Below are positions 44,643-53,253 of a stretch of 64,000 nt of DNA, one piece after another. Source of the stretch: Verrucomicrobiales bacterium. Its GTDB lineage: Bacteria > Verrucomicrobiota > Verrucomicrobiia > Limisphaerales > UBA1100. Both the position numbers and the translations under genes were made by a program. The first letter of the stretch is position 1; the number at the start of each line of letters is the position of its first letter. The DNA is taken from assembly GCA_005809105.1 (NCBI GenBank), contig SYLI01000032.1:106323-170322 (forward strand), read 5' to 3'. The notes below the pieces were generated by a model, which saw only the letters and a list, made by a program, of their open reading frames with translations, was not told where the DNA came from and made no database searches.

Positions 44643-45459
44643 CGCGAAGGCCCACCTGATCCATCAGCCTTGCCGTTTCGCGATACGCCTCGGCCACCCA
44701 GTCGACAATCCGCCGTGGGTCGGGCGAGTACTCCAGCTCGATGGAAACCGCCCCGTCGATCTTGAGCTCCTTGATCGCCTGAAGATAGGGAGCAAATTTC
44801 ACCACGCCGCGGCCGGGCGGCAGGTCGCCGTGCACCTTGCCGTCGCAATCGGAGAGGTGCACATGGATGGCCTTGCCCTTGAGCGCGGCCAGCGCCGCCG
44901 GTGAAGTGTCCGAGAGCACGAGGTGGCTGATGTCAATGTTGGCGCGCACCCGCGGGTGGTCGCACTCGTCGATGAAACGCACCATCTCAGGCACGCTGTT
45001 GAGCAGGCTCAAGCGGAAGGGTTCCAGCTCCAGCGCGATGTCCACGCCGCGCCGCCCCGCGTAGTCGCCCAGGCGTCGGCACGTGTCCAGGGCCCACTGC
45101 CATTGCGCGGCCGGCGGGATCACCTCGCGCTGCCAGATGTACTCGCCCAGCACCAGCAGGATGTTCTCCGCGCCCCAGCTTCGCGCCAGATCAATGAACT
45201 TCTTGCAGCGCGCCACGTGATACTCGCGCACCGGATCATTGAAATCCACCAGCCCCACGGCCACCACGGGCAGCGAGACGATGGGCAGTCCCAGCCGGCT
45301 CGTGGCCTGGGCCACCCGCTTGATCTCCCGTGCCGAAATGCCCTCGGCCTCTGTGAAGATGTCCACGCAGTCGAAGCCAAGCCTCGCGATGTGCTCAAGC
45401 CCGGTGACGGTGCCCACGCCCGCCTGCGCGAAGGCGCTATTGATGATGCCGAGTTTCAT
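44638..45459 (-). CDS. Sugar phosphate isomerase/epimerase (xylose-isomerase-like TIM barrel)
   Basis: 273 aa, AP-endonuclease-2/xylose isomerase-like barrel. KLGIINSAFAQAG begins it; metal-site candidates are Glu in ALELEPFRLS, Asp/His in RANIDISHLVLS, VHLSDCDGKVHGDLPPGRG (His/Asp) and AVSIELEYSPDP (Glu). These are the typical four-site ligands of the family. It probably isomerises a keto-sugar or epimerises a sugar. Its ATG overlaps the Gfo/Idh stop by 4 nt, and both sit in a common two-gene unit. Its stop lies in the repeat shared with MFS. Confidence 0.88.
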   Translation of the reverse strand: MKLGIINSAFAQAGVGTVTGLEHIARLGFDCVDIFTEAEGISAREIKRVAQATSRLGLPIVSLPVVAVGLVDFNDPVREYHVARCKKFIDLARSWGAENILLVLGEYIWQREVIPPAAQWQWALDTCRRLGDYAGRRGVDIALELEPFRLSLLNSVPEMVRFIDECDHPRVRANIDISHLVLSDTSPAALAALKGKAIHVHLSDCDGKVHGDLPPGRGVVKFAPYLQAIKELKIDGAVSIELEYSPDPRRIVDWVAEAYRETARLMDQVGLRG

Positions 45460-46532
45460 GAGGTGGAGTGGACAATTTCACTGAGTTCGACCGCCCGCCG
45501 CGACGCGACGCTGCGGTACGCCGCCTCGACCAGCGCCATGGTGTGGAGATTGTCACGGCCGCTGATGGCGGGCTCCGCGCCCGATTCCAGCGCCACGAGC
45601 AGCTGGGCCATCGTGCCCGCGAAGGCGTCGGGAAACCAGCTCTCCTGCCAGCGCGGCTCGTGGAACCCCACGTCACCCTTGCGCGCCCAGCGCATCGTGC
45701 TGGGTGTCGTGTACGGATCCTGACACCAGCCCAGATCACCCATCGCCAGCCCGTCGAGCCCCTCGATGCGCCACTGGATTCGGATGTCCGCGGGGCAACC
45801 CTCCTTGGCGGGGCCCGTCCATGTGTCGTCGAGCGCCACGCACCGCAGGCCGCTGTCCCACTCCAGAATGTACGCGGCGATGCCGTCGGCGTGCGGAAAC
45901 CGTGTGCGCGGGTCGGTGCGCACGCTGGCAAAGATGCGCGAGGGCTCGCCCTGCGCCGCAAACCAGTAGCGGAAACAGTCCAGATGATGGATGGACATGA
46001 TGCGCAGCGTCACCCAGCCCAGCTTGGACTGCCACGGCATCCAATGCGGAATGCCCCGCATGTCGATGCTGGCCAGCACGGGCGATCCCAGCGCCCCGGC
46101 GTCGAGCAGCTGGCGCGCGGCGCGCACGGTGGGGTCGTAGCGCATGTTCTGGTTCACCGCCAGGGTGATGCCGGCGGCCTCGCACTGGCGCACGGCCTCC
46201 ACGGCCTCGGCGTAGTCCATCCCCAGCGGTTTCTGAGCCAGGATGCCCTTGACGGTGCGGCGCGCACACGCCGCCTTGATGAGCCCAAGCTGCGCATTGG
46301 GCGGCACGGCAATGTCCAGCACCTCGATGGTGGGATCATCCAGAAGCTGTGCATAGCTGTCGGCAACGCGGGCAATGGAATGGCGCGCGGCCACTCGCTC
46401 GGAATTCACCCGCGAGCGCGACGCGATGGCCACGGGATTAAACCCGGCCTTGCGATACGCCACCAGATGGCAGTCGTTGACGATGAACCCACTGCCCAGA
46501 ATACCCAGGCGCCAGTCGCGACGGCGCGGCAT
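45456..46532 (-). CDS. Gfo/Idh/MocA-family NAD(P)-dependent oxidoreductase
   Basis: 358 aa. The Rossmann motif LGILGSGFIVNDCHLVAYR is near the N-terminus, followed by VAVPPNAQLGLIKAACARR-like family text and KPLGMDYAEAVEAVRQ (the EKP-type lysine in QKPLG). The C-terminal alpha/beta domain is complete, with SIHHLDCFRYWF as the family's H-x-x-D catalytic segment. It would oxidise or reduce an (amino)sugar or inositol-like alcohol. The start at 46532 (MPRRRDWRLGILG) is chosen over an extension of 53 codons without similarity. With the isomerase it makes a two-step sugar oxidation-isomerisation unit typical of PVC carbohydrate loci. Confidence 0.88.
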   Translation of the reverse strand: MPRRRDWRLGILGSGFIVNDCHLVAYRKAGFNPVAIASRSRVNSERVAARHSIARVADSYAQLLDDPTIEVLDIAVPPNAQLGLIKAACARRTVKGILAQKPLGMDYAEAVEAVRQCEAAGITLAVNQNMRYDPTVRAARQLLDAGALGSPVLASIDMRGIPHWMPWQSKLGWVTLRIMSIHHLDCFRYWFAAQGEPSRIFASVRTDPRTRFPHADGIAAYILEWDSGLRCVALDDTWTGPAKEGCPADIRIQWRIEGLDGLAMGDLGWCQDPYTTPSTMRWARKGDVGFHEPRWQESWFPDAFAGTMAQLLVALESGAEPAISGRDNLHTMALVEAAYRSVASRRAVELSEIVHSTS

Positions 46533-46608
46533 GACCGGCTGGGGGTCGAGGTTCACGCGCGGATAAGAGAACAGAGCGCGCGCCGAGGAAAGGAAAAACT
46601 GCAGGACT

Positions 46609-47442
46609 CTAGGAGGGCGTTCCGGCCGCGGGCTTGCCGCCCCCCACGGTCTTGTCGACCGCCGGGTTCCAGAATTGGGCGCCCTGTCCAAAGAGCCGCG
46701 CGCTCATCTGCTTTAGAGCGTCGTCGGGCAAACGCTCCAGCGGCTCGTAGCAGGGATGATGTGAGGCCTTGTAGGGATTGTTGTGGCGTGTGTTGTAACA
46801 GCAGAGCAGCGACCAGCGCGGATTGGGCGAGGTGTTCTGGTCGGAGCGATGCAGCGTGTTGCTATGGAAGAAGAGGGCGTCACCGGGCGCCATCTCCACG
46901 TAAACGCGCTCCATCACGGCCAGCGCAGCCTCGACACGCTCGGGGTCGGCGCCGGTCTGGTCGCCAAAGCGTCCGTGTTCCACGCGGCCCATCTTGTGTG
47001 AGCCGCGCAACACCTGCAGGCAGCCGTTGGCCCGCGTGTTGGGATCGACGGCGATGAACACGCTGGCCATGTCGGGGAAAAGACAACCGTTGAGATACCA
47101 GTAGCCGTAGTCCTGATGCCATGACCAGGCGCCGCCGGTGCGCGGCTCCTTGATGCTCATCTTGGAATGGTAATGGTACACCTCGTCGCCCAGCAGGCGT
47201 TCCATGCCATCCACCAAGCGGGCGCAGCGCGCGACCGATCCCCACAAATCCTCGCCCGCCTTGTTCCACAGCACCAACTGCGCGGTGCCGCCCTCGCCGT
47301 CCTTCAAGTCGTGGGAATGTTCCCGAAAGGCTTTGTCACTGCGCGCGGCGTGCTGGAGGATGGCAGCCTCCTCAGCGTCGAAAAGCCTGCGCACCAAGAG
47401 GTAACCATCCCGGTGAAACTGGGCCACTTGGTCCTCGGTCAT
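46609..47442 (-). CDS. Phytanoyl-CoA dioxygenase (PhyH)-family Fe(II)/2-oxoglutarate oxygenase
   Basis: 277 aa with a cupin/DSBH core. FHRDGYLLVRRLFDAEE is the N-terminal PhyH pattern; WSWHQDYGYW carries the HxD pair, SNTLHRSDQN the distal His, and SLLCCYNTRHNNP with Arg for 2-oxoglutarate. It is likely to hydroxylate a small molecule; PhyH relatives in PVC bacteria often sit beside Gfo/Idh and sugar isomerases. The start is ATG at 47442 (MTEDQVAQFHRDG); a GTG 15 nt upstream is possible. It is upstream of the Gfo/Idh gene on the same strand, after a 76-bp gap. Confidence 0.87.
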   Translation of the reverse strand: MTEDQVAQFHRDGYLLVRRLFDAEEAAILQHAARSDKAFREHSHDLKDGEGGTAQLVLWNKAGEDLWGSVARCARLVDGMERLLGDEVYHYHSKMSIKEPRTGGAWSWHQDYGYWYLNGCLFPDMASVFIAVDPNTRANGCLQVLRGSHKMGRVEHGRFGDQTGADPERVEAALAVMERVYVEMAPGDALFFHSNTLHRSDQNTSPNPRWSLLCCYNTRHNNPYKASHHPCYEPLERLPDDALKQMSARLFGQGAQFWNPAVDKTVGGGKPAAGTPS

Positions 47443-47562
47443 GGAATGAGAGATCACAGGGTGAATGCTTCAGTGGTTCCGCCGGGAGAATGTCCCCCAA
47501 ACCGTTTAAAGTCAAAAGGCAAGCGCGGCTCACTGGCATCCTGAAAAAAATGATCACAAAAA

Positions 47563-48111
47563 ATGGATAAAGTCGGGGTGTTATGGCATCTGTGTTGGGA
47601 GAGTATGCAACCCAGCCAGTTGCTTTTCCGTCATGTTGTACAATTCCTGCCCACTCCCATGGGAGTGGTCAATGCCGCGTTGGCGAGCTTGAGGTTGCAG
47701 CCAGGGGATGTCGTTTGCGATCTGGGCAGCGGCGATGGGCGCTTTCTCATTGCAGCGGCCGGACACCGTGGAGTGCGCGCCTTGGGCGTGGAGGCCGACC
47801 CGAAACTGGTGGAGCAGTCCCTTGCGGCCGCCCGGGCCGCGGGAGTGCAGGATCGCGTCGAGGTGCGGTGCGGCGATTTCCACCATGAGGACTTCTCCAG
47901 CGCCACGGTCGTCATTCTCTATCTCGTGATGGAACTCAACGCGCAGCTCTTGCCGCGATTACAGGCGTTGCGCCCGGGCTCGCGCGTGGTGACCATCGCC
48001 TTTCCCATTCCCGGCGCCAGGGCGGTGTCGGTGTTCAAGGTGATGGTGCCCGAGGAACCCATGCCGGTGCCGGTGTTCCAGTACGTCGTGCCGATTCCCA
48101 CACGCGGCTAG
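47563..48111 (+). CDS. SAM-dependent class I methyltransferase
   Basis: 182 aa with a Rossmann-like fold. Motif I is DVVCDLGSGDGRFLIAAA, motif II includes ALGVEADPKLVEQS, and the acidic-loop VRCGDFHHEDFSSATVVILYL precedes a short C-terminal half. The protein is small and similar to the methyltransferases annotated as 'class I SAM-dependent' without known substrate. Upstream is an AT-rich gap (about 47470-47560). The 3' end overlaps the LarA-like stop by 4 nt, tail to tail. Confidence 0.85.
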   Translation: MDKVGVLWHLCWESMQPSQLLFRHVVQFLPTPMGVVNAALASLRLQPGDVVCDLGSGDGRFLIAAAGHRGVRALGVEADPKLVEQSLAAARAAGVQDRVEVRCGDFHHEDFSSATVVILYLVMELNAQLLPRLQALRPGSRVVTIAFPIPGARAVSVFKVMVPEEPMPVPVFQYVVPIPTRG

Positions 48112-49385
48112 GGCCGGGCCCATGCGGGGCGGTCGCGCAGGTGATAGAGGGTTTCACCGGCCTTGCGCACCAAGAGCACGCCCTCGGCTTCGCGATCCGC
48201 GTAGGACTCGACATCAATGGCGCGCCAGTCGGCATACCCCAGATTGATGCGCCGGCAGGTTTCTTCTGGAATCCCCGTCGCCAGCGTCACGCGCGCGCGC
48301 GGCACCTCGCGGCCATCCTCGTAGCGCCCGATGCCCTTGACGTGTGAGGAGTGGGCAAGGATGCCCCACGGCACATTTTTAAAGCGATCCCAGTGAGCGC
48401 GCAGATAAGGCGCGCAATGGTAGCCCACCTCCTCGATGAGCTTGCCGTGCGTGTGGCTAATCGCGTGGATGTGAGGGCCGTAGATGATGAGTTCGCCGCC
48501 GTCGGCCAGCACGGGCTCAAGCTTGTACATGCATTTGCCGCCCACCCAAAGGTCGTCATACATCGGCGGCGCACACGAGAGGATGGTGTGGAAGGGCCGA
48601 TCCTTGAGCACGATGTGGACTTGAGAAGAAAGGTCACTGGCGGCGTCCCACGCGCTTTCGGGCGTGCCATAAAACAGGCCGGCCAGCGACTTGTCCGGGC
48701 GCACCACCATCGCCAGGCACCGTTTCTCCACAGCCACCATGGAGGCGGCCAAGTCCACCACGCGCCGCACGGCCGTCCATTTGCTGCCGATGATTTTCGG
48801 ATTGGAGACGAGGGCACCCAGCCAGTGAAAGAAGTCCAGCACCTCCGCACCCGCCACTCCGGGGAACAGATATTTGTTGCCGCCGGAAAAGCCCACCACT
48901 TCGTGCGGGAACACCGGCCCCAAGATCAGCAGAGAGTCGTAGTCAAACACGCGGCGGTTGATGGTGACGGGCACCTCCATCTCAAAGCGCCCCTCCGAGA
49001 GCTCGTGCACCTGCGCGGCGGACAGGACGCCGATCTGTCGCAGCGCCGCAGGGTTGTCCCACTCGTGGTTGAGTAATTGAACGCGCGCGTAGCGCCCCCG
49101 GCGATCCTCCAGAGTCATGTCCAGCCGCGCGCAGATGGCGTCCTCGCTCATCGCCGGATGCGTGCCCAGTGCCACCATCACATCCAGCGACTGCACCACC
49201 GCGCCCACTTGGTCCCATATTGCCCGGAACACCAGCCCCACCGGAGCCGTGCGCGTCGCATCGGGGATGATGAGCAGCAGACGGCGCCCCCGATATTCTT
49301 CCAGCGGCATGGCCCGCGCGACGAGCGCCTCCACGCGATCGGGAGGCAGCGACTGGGAATCGGCGGTTTCAGAGAGTGCCTTCAT
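48108..49385 (-). CDS. LarA-family nickel-dependent racemase/epimerase
   Basis: 425 aa. Family residues can be matched: PDATRTAP (41-48, the D-x-TR-x-x-P motif), His76 in VALGTHPAMS, His161 in FPHEVVGFSGG, and Lys171 in SGGNKYLFPG, the lysine that anchors the nickel pincer nucleotide cofactor in LarA. The superfamily includes lactate and malate racemases and a gluconate 2-epimerase. The gene starts directly at the stop of a mannonate-oxidoreductase-like SDR (TGAATG), so an epimerase acting on a sugar acid is the best guess. The larBCE genes that make the cofactor are not in this window. Substrate remains inferred. Confidence 0.85.
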   Translation of the reverse strand: MKALSETADSQSLPPDRVEALVARAMPLEEYRGRRLLLIIPDATRTAPVGLVFRAIWDQVGAVVQSLDVMVALGTHPAMSEDAICARLDMTLEDRRGRYARVQLLNHEWDNPAALRQIGVLSAAQVHELSEGRFEMEVPVTINRRVFDYDSLLILGPVFPHEVVGFSGGNKYLFPGVAGAEVLDFFHWLGALVSNPKIIGSKWTAVRRVVDLAASMVAVEKRCLAMVVRPDKSLAGLFYGTPESAWDAASDLSSQVHIVLKDRPFHTILSCAPPMYDDLWVGGKCMYKLEPVLADGGELIIYGPHIHAISHTHGKLIEEVGYHCAPYLRAHWDRFKNVPWGILAHSSHVKGIGRYEDGREVPRARVTLATGIPEETCRRINLGYADWRAIDVESYADREAEGVLLVRKAGETLYHLRDRPAWARP

Positions 49386-50192
49386 TCAAATCGTCTGCGC
49401 TGTGAATCCGCCGTCCACCACAAGATCTGCTCCCGTCACAAAGCCCGACGCGTTGGCGCTGGCGAGGAACACGGCCGCGCCCCCCATCTCCTCCGGCCGC
49501 CCGAAGCGACCCATGGGCGTGTGCGCCCAGATGGACGCCGTGCGCGCCGTGGGTGTGCCGTCTTCGTTGAAGAGCAGCTTGCGGTTTTGTTCTGCGGGAA
49601 AAAATCCCGGCGTGATGGTGTTCACGCGCACGCCCTGCGGCGCCCACTCGCGCGCGAGAAAGCGCGAGAGGCTCAACACCGCCGCCTTGGCGGCCGAGTA
49701 CGCCACCACACGCGAGAGCGGCAGGTGCGAGGTGACGCTGGCGATATTGATGATGCTGCCTTTGCGGCGGGCGACCATGCCCGGGCCGAATTCCTGGCAG
49801 GGCAGCAACACCCCGCCCACGAGATTAAGATCAAACACCTCGTCCCACGCCTCATGCGAGATGGCCTCGAAAGCGCGGCCGGGCGACACCACCGCCTCGG
49901 GCTTGTTGCCACCCGCGGCGTTGATCAGCACTCCGGGGTCGCCCAGTGCTGACGCCACCTCGCGATGCGCCACCTTGAGGCTCTCTGCCTTCAGCGCGTC
50001 ACACGAAAAAAACCGGGCGCGCCCGCCTGCGGATTGGATGGCGGCGACACAATCGGTGCCGCGCTGCTCGTTTCTCCCCAACACAGCCACAGCGGCCCCC
50101 GCCGCGCCCAGCGCCCGCGCGCAGGCGCCGCCCAGGGCGCCCGTGGCACCAATCACCACGGCCACCTCGCCATGCAAATCGAACATCGACAT
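49386..50192 (-). CDS. SDR-family D-mannonate oxidoreductase/fructuronate reductase-like
   Basis: 268 aa short-chain dehydrogenase. It has VVIGATGALGGACARAL (dinucleotide-binding), NIASVTSHLP (catalytic Ser), YSAAKAA (YxxxK) and a C-terminal part strikingly like the YjmF-type mannonate oxidoreductase: TPGFFPAEQNRKLLFNEDG, TASIWAHTPMGRFGRPEE and ASGFVTGADLVVDGGF. That family interconverts D-mannonate and D-fructuronate with NAD(H), in glucuronate catabolism. The start at 50192 (MSMFDLHGEVAV) is chosen; the longer upstream frame crosses into the divergent DHH gene. It is immediately followed by the LarA-like gene, so an operon is likely. The exact substrate is inferred from family likeness. Confidence 0.85.
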   Translation of the reverse strand: MSMFDLHGEVAVVIGATGALGGACARALGAAGAAVAVLGRNEQRGTDCVAAIQSAGGRARFFSCDALKAESLKVAHREVASALGDPGVLINAAGGNKPEAVVSPGRAFEAISHEAWDEVFDLNLVGGVLLPCQEFGPGMVARRKGSIINIASVTSHLPLSRVVAYSAAKAAVLSLSRFLAREWAPQGVRVNTITPGFFPAEQNRKLLFNEDGTPTARTASIWAHTPMGRFGRPEEMGGAAVFLASANASGFVTGADLVVDGGFTAQTI

Positions 50193-50285
50193 GAGCGCGA
50201 TGGTGCGCGGTGGCGCGCGGCGCGAAAAGCAAAAAGCGGAAATCCATTGGCGCGGGCGCGCAGCCTGCGCTACCGTCCTGGGCGG

Positions 50286-51215
50286 ATGAGCCAGCTCTCC
50301 CGACCCGAAGTCATCATCACACACGAAAGCGATCTGGACGGATTCGTTGCCGGCCACCTGCTTGCGCGGCTGGCGCGCCACCTGTTCCAATCCGACATCC
50401 CCCTTCAGGCCTGGAACTACACGAACTGGGAGCAGCGCGTCCTTCGCGAGCGCACCGCGTGGGTCACCGACTTAAGCTTCTCGCCCCGCCTGGACAAGCC
50501 CGGCTGGACCATTGTCGACCATCACCACACCGACACGCAGCCGCAGCATGCGCGCCTGATACACGACAAGTCCAAGTCGGCCGCGCTGCTGTGCTACGAG
50601 CTGTGCAAGGAGCAGGGCTTGGGCAACGCCCGGCTCGACCGGCTGGTGCACCTGACGCACGTGGGCGATCTCTACCTGGCGGCCGATCCGGATTTTGTGA
50701 CGGCGGTGGACTACGGTGCGCTCATCAAGCAGTACCTCTTCTGGAACATCCGCGATCTGATTGGCGATGATCTGGAGTCGCTCGTGGATCACCCCCTTCT
50801 GGAAGTGGTGGCCACCCGGCGGCGTGTGGAGAATCCGCTCGGCTATGAGTTCGCAAAGAAAAGCCTCCAGCCTCTGAGTGCCGGCGTCACGCTGGTGGAC
50901 ACGCCCGTGGGCGACACCAACGCCATCGTCCACCGGCTTCTGGAGGAGCGGGCCGCACCCCAGCCCGTGCTGGCCACGCTGACCCTGCGGGCACGCACCG
51001 TGAGCGTGAGCCTGCGCAGTCGCAACGGCGAGGCGCTGGGCGTGGCGCAGCGGCTGCAGGGCGGAGGCCATGCCAATGCGGCGGGCGCGACGCTGCCGCG
51101 CACCATCCAGCGCATTCCCGACGCCATCGAATACTTGAGGCTCACGCTGGATCCCAAGCCGGGTGCGGGCAGCGGCATGCAGTCGCTGGCCAACGCGTTT
51201 GACAAGCTGGCCTAG
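50286..51215 (+). CDS. DHH-family phosphoesterase
   Basis: 309 aa. The N-terminal DHH domain has ITHESDLDGFVAGHLLARL and IVDHHHTDTQ (the DHH signature), plus THVGDLYLAADPDF with the Asp/His metal set. The C-terminal DHHA1 domain ends with RLQGGGHANAAGATLP (GGGHxxAAG). Members include RecJ-like nucleases, NrnA/oligoribonucleases, and c-di-AMP phosphodiesterases; here the domain set best fits an NrnA-like nano-RNase or pAp phosphatase-like group. No signal peptide. The stop overlaps that of rdgB by 4 nt, tail to tail. Confidence 0.87.
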   Translation: MSQLSRPEVIITHESDLDGFVAGHLLARLARHLFQSDIPLQAWNYTNWEQRVLRERTAWVTDLSFSPRLDKPGWTIVDHHHTDTQPQHARLIHDKSKSAALLCYELCKEQGLGNARLDRLVHLTHVGDLYLAADPDFVTAVDYGALIKQYLFWNIRDLIGDDLESLVDHPLLEVVATRRRVENPLGYEFAKKSLQPLSAGVTLVDTPVGDTNAIVHRLLEERAAPQPVLATLTLRARTVSVSLRSRNGEALGVAQRLQGGGHANAAGATLPRTIQRIPDAIEYLRLTLDPKPGAGSGMQSLANAFDKLA

Positions 51216-51862
51216 CCGGCCCGCGCGCCCAGGTGCTGGGCGAGTTTTTCCAATGCCCGCGCACGGTGGCTGATGCGATTCTTGACGGCCCCATCCAACT
51301 GCGCAAAAGACCGGTCGTATCCTTGCGGCACAAAGAGCGGGTCATAACCAAACCCCCCGCCCCCTGCCTCGTCGCGCCTGATGCGCCCCTCGCAATTGCC
51401 CTCAAAGAACTGATGCGCCGCGTCGCCAACCCTGACGAGAGCCAGCGAGCAGCGAAACCGCGCCGTGCGGGCATCCTCTGCCACTCCTGCAAGCAGACGG
51501 AGCAGCTTGGCATTGTTGTCGGCGTCGGTGCAGTTGGCTGCAACGGCCGCATCCTGCGCGGCAAACCGCGCCGAATGAACCCCGGGCGCGCCGTGAAGCG
51601 CGTCCACTTCCAATCCGGAATCGTCGGCCAACACCCACGCGTCACTGCCCAGTGACTGACCGGCGGGCTGCTGGGCCAGCCATTGCGCCAGCGTGCGCGC
51701 TTTCTTGAGCGCATTGCCAGAAAAACTCCCGGCGTCCTCGCAAACGGAGGGAGCTTCGGGAAAATCCGCAAGCGTGCGCCACTCACTTGCCTGCCCGCCA
51801 AGGATGGCACGGATTTCCTGCGCCTTGTGAGCGTTGCCGGTGGCGATGATGAGGCAGGTCAT
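51212..51862 (-). CDS. rdgB: Non-canonical purine NTP pyrophosphatase (RdgB/HAM1)
   Basis: 216 aa. It begins TCLIIATGNAHKAQEIRAIL, the HAM1 N-terminus, with VLADDSGLEVDALHGAPGVHSAR (the D-S-G-L-x-V-D-A-L motif), EGNCEGRIRRDEAGGGGFGYDPLF and ISHRARALEKL, all conserved. It removes ITP, dITP and XTP from the nucleotide pool to protect DNA and RNA. Its position beside the DHH phosphoesterase in a convergent overlap suggests no shared transcript, only proximity. Confidence 0.96.
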   Translation of the reverse strand: MTCLIIATGNAHKAQEIRAILGGQASEWRTLADFPEAPSVCEDAGSFSGNALKKARTLAQWLAQQPAGQSLGSDAWVLADDSGLEVDALHGAPGVHSARFAAQDAAVAANCTDADNNAKLLRLLAGVAEDARTARFRCSLALVRVGDAAHQFFEGNCEGRIRRDEAGGGGFGYDPLFVPQGYDRSFAQLDGAVKNRISHRARALEKLAQHLGARAG

Positions 51863-51966
51863 ACGAAGGGAGGTGCTCTACTGTAAACCCGCCGCGATGG
51901 CAACGCCGCCGGCAAACCGGCGCTGGCTGCTTGCGAGCGCACTCTCCCATGCGGTAGGGTGCTGGC

Positions 51967-53253
51967 ATGATTCAACGGTGCTGGATGGTGTTGCTGGGGT
52001 TGTCGTTGGGAGCGCATGCAGAACCCTGGCCGATGTGGCGGGGCGCGGCCGGCAGCGGGGTGTCAAACGAGAAGACGCTGCCACTGCGATGGAGTGCCAA
52101 GGAAAACATCACCTGGAAAGTGGCGTTGCCTGACCGCGGCAATTCCACCCCCATTGTGTGGGGCGATCGGATTTTCCTCACCCAGCCGCTGGAGAAAACC
52201 AGTGAGCGCGCGCTGTTGTGTCTGGACCGGCGCGACGGCCGGGTGCTGTGGCAGCGGGCGGTGAAGTACGCCGCGGCCGAGGAGTCGCACGAGGACAACC
52301 CGTTCTGTTCTGAATCGCCCGCCACCGACGGCGAGCGCGTGGTGGCGGTGTTTGGCTCGGCGGGAGTGTACTGCTACGACATGGAGGGGCGCCTGCTGTG
52401 GAACCGCGATCTTGGAAAAATCCAATTCACGTGGGGCGCGGCATCCTCGCCGGTGATTCACGGTGGCGCGGTGTTCATTTACCGCGGGCCCGATCCCAAG
52501 GCGCATTTGCTCGCACTCGACAAGGCCACAGGCAAGACGCTGTGGCGACAGGATGATCCCGAGGTGGCGGTGGAGGGGCGCACCGATGGCTTCCGCGGCA
52601 ACCGGAGCCGCGAGTGGATCTGCTCCTACAGCACGCCCCTCATCGCCGGCAAGGGAGAACAAGAGGTGCTGGTCATGAGCCATCCGGGCGAGCTACGAGC
52701 ATTGGATCCGGCCACCGGCAAAGTGCGCTGGAACTGCGGCGGCCTCAATCCACTGGTGTACGCCTCCCCCATCGCTGGCGAAGACATCGTGGTGGCGATG
52801 GGCGGTTTTTACGGAACCACACTTGCCGTGCGGCTGGGCGGCAAGGGAGACGTGAGCGGCACGCACAAGCTCTGGCAGACTATCCGCACGCAGAACCGTC
52901 TGGGTTCGGGCGTCGTCCACGATGGGCATCTCTACGTGCTCAACACCCCGGGCTTCGTAGAATGCGTGGAGTTGAAAACCGGCAGGGTCTTTTTTAACGA
53001 GCGCCTGCGGGGCGCGGGCGCGAAGAATGAGTCGTGGTCTTCGATGCTGCTGGCACAGGACCGCATCTACGTGCCCAACGAGTCGGGGGAAACCTACGTG
53101 CTGCGCGCCTCGCCGAAGTTTGAATTGCTCTCCAGCAATCCCCTCGATGGCGCGCTGACCCACGCCTCGCTGGCGGCTGCCGATGGTCAGCTTTTCGTGC
53201 GCACACACCGGCACCTCTGGTGCATCGGGCCGCGCACGCCCGCCGTGAATTAG
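51967..53253 (+). CDS. Secreted PQQ-like beta-propeller protein (paralogue of 41468-42721)
   Basis: 428 aa with a signal peptide (MIQRCWMVLLGLSLGAHAEP). It repeats the N-terminal WPMWRGAAGSGVSNEKTLPL and blade motifs GNSTPIVWGDRIFLTQP, LLALDKATGKTLWRQDDP and RALDPATGKVRWNCGGLNPL; the LNPLVYASPIAGEDIVVAMG segment matches the other copy nearly word for word. Likely a periplasmic or outer-membrane-facing propeller. It is convergent, by a 4-bp overlap, with the metallopeptidase gene at 53250-54857. Enzyme activity not shown by the sequence. Confidence 0.86.
   Translation: MIQRCWMVLLGLSLGAHAEPWPMWRGAAGSGVSNEKTLPLRWSAKENITWKVALPDRGNSTPIVWGDRIFLTQPLEKTSERALLCLDRRDGRVLWQRAVKYAAAEESHEDNPFCSESPATDGERVVAVFGSAGVYCYDMEGRLLWNRDLGKIQFTWGAASSPVIHGGAVFIYRGPDPKAHLLALDKATGKTLWRQDDPEVAVEGRTDGFRGNRSREWICSYSTPLIAGKGEQEVLVMSHPGELRALDPATGKVRWNCGGLNPLVYASPIAGEDIVVAMGGFYGTTLAVRLGGKGDVSGTHKLWQTIRTQNRLGSGVVHDGHLYVLNTPGFVECVELKTGRVFFNERLRGAGAKNESWSSMLLAQDRIYVPNESGETYVLRASPKFELLSSNPLDGALTHASLAAADGQLFVRTHRHLWCIGPRTPAVN

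Noticed and set aside
45468..47057. 529-codon open frame on the plus strand opposite Gfo/Idh and PhyH genes
   Set aside because: Antisense to two recognised enzymes joined in a plausible operon; no protein features.
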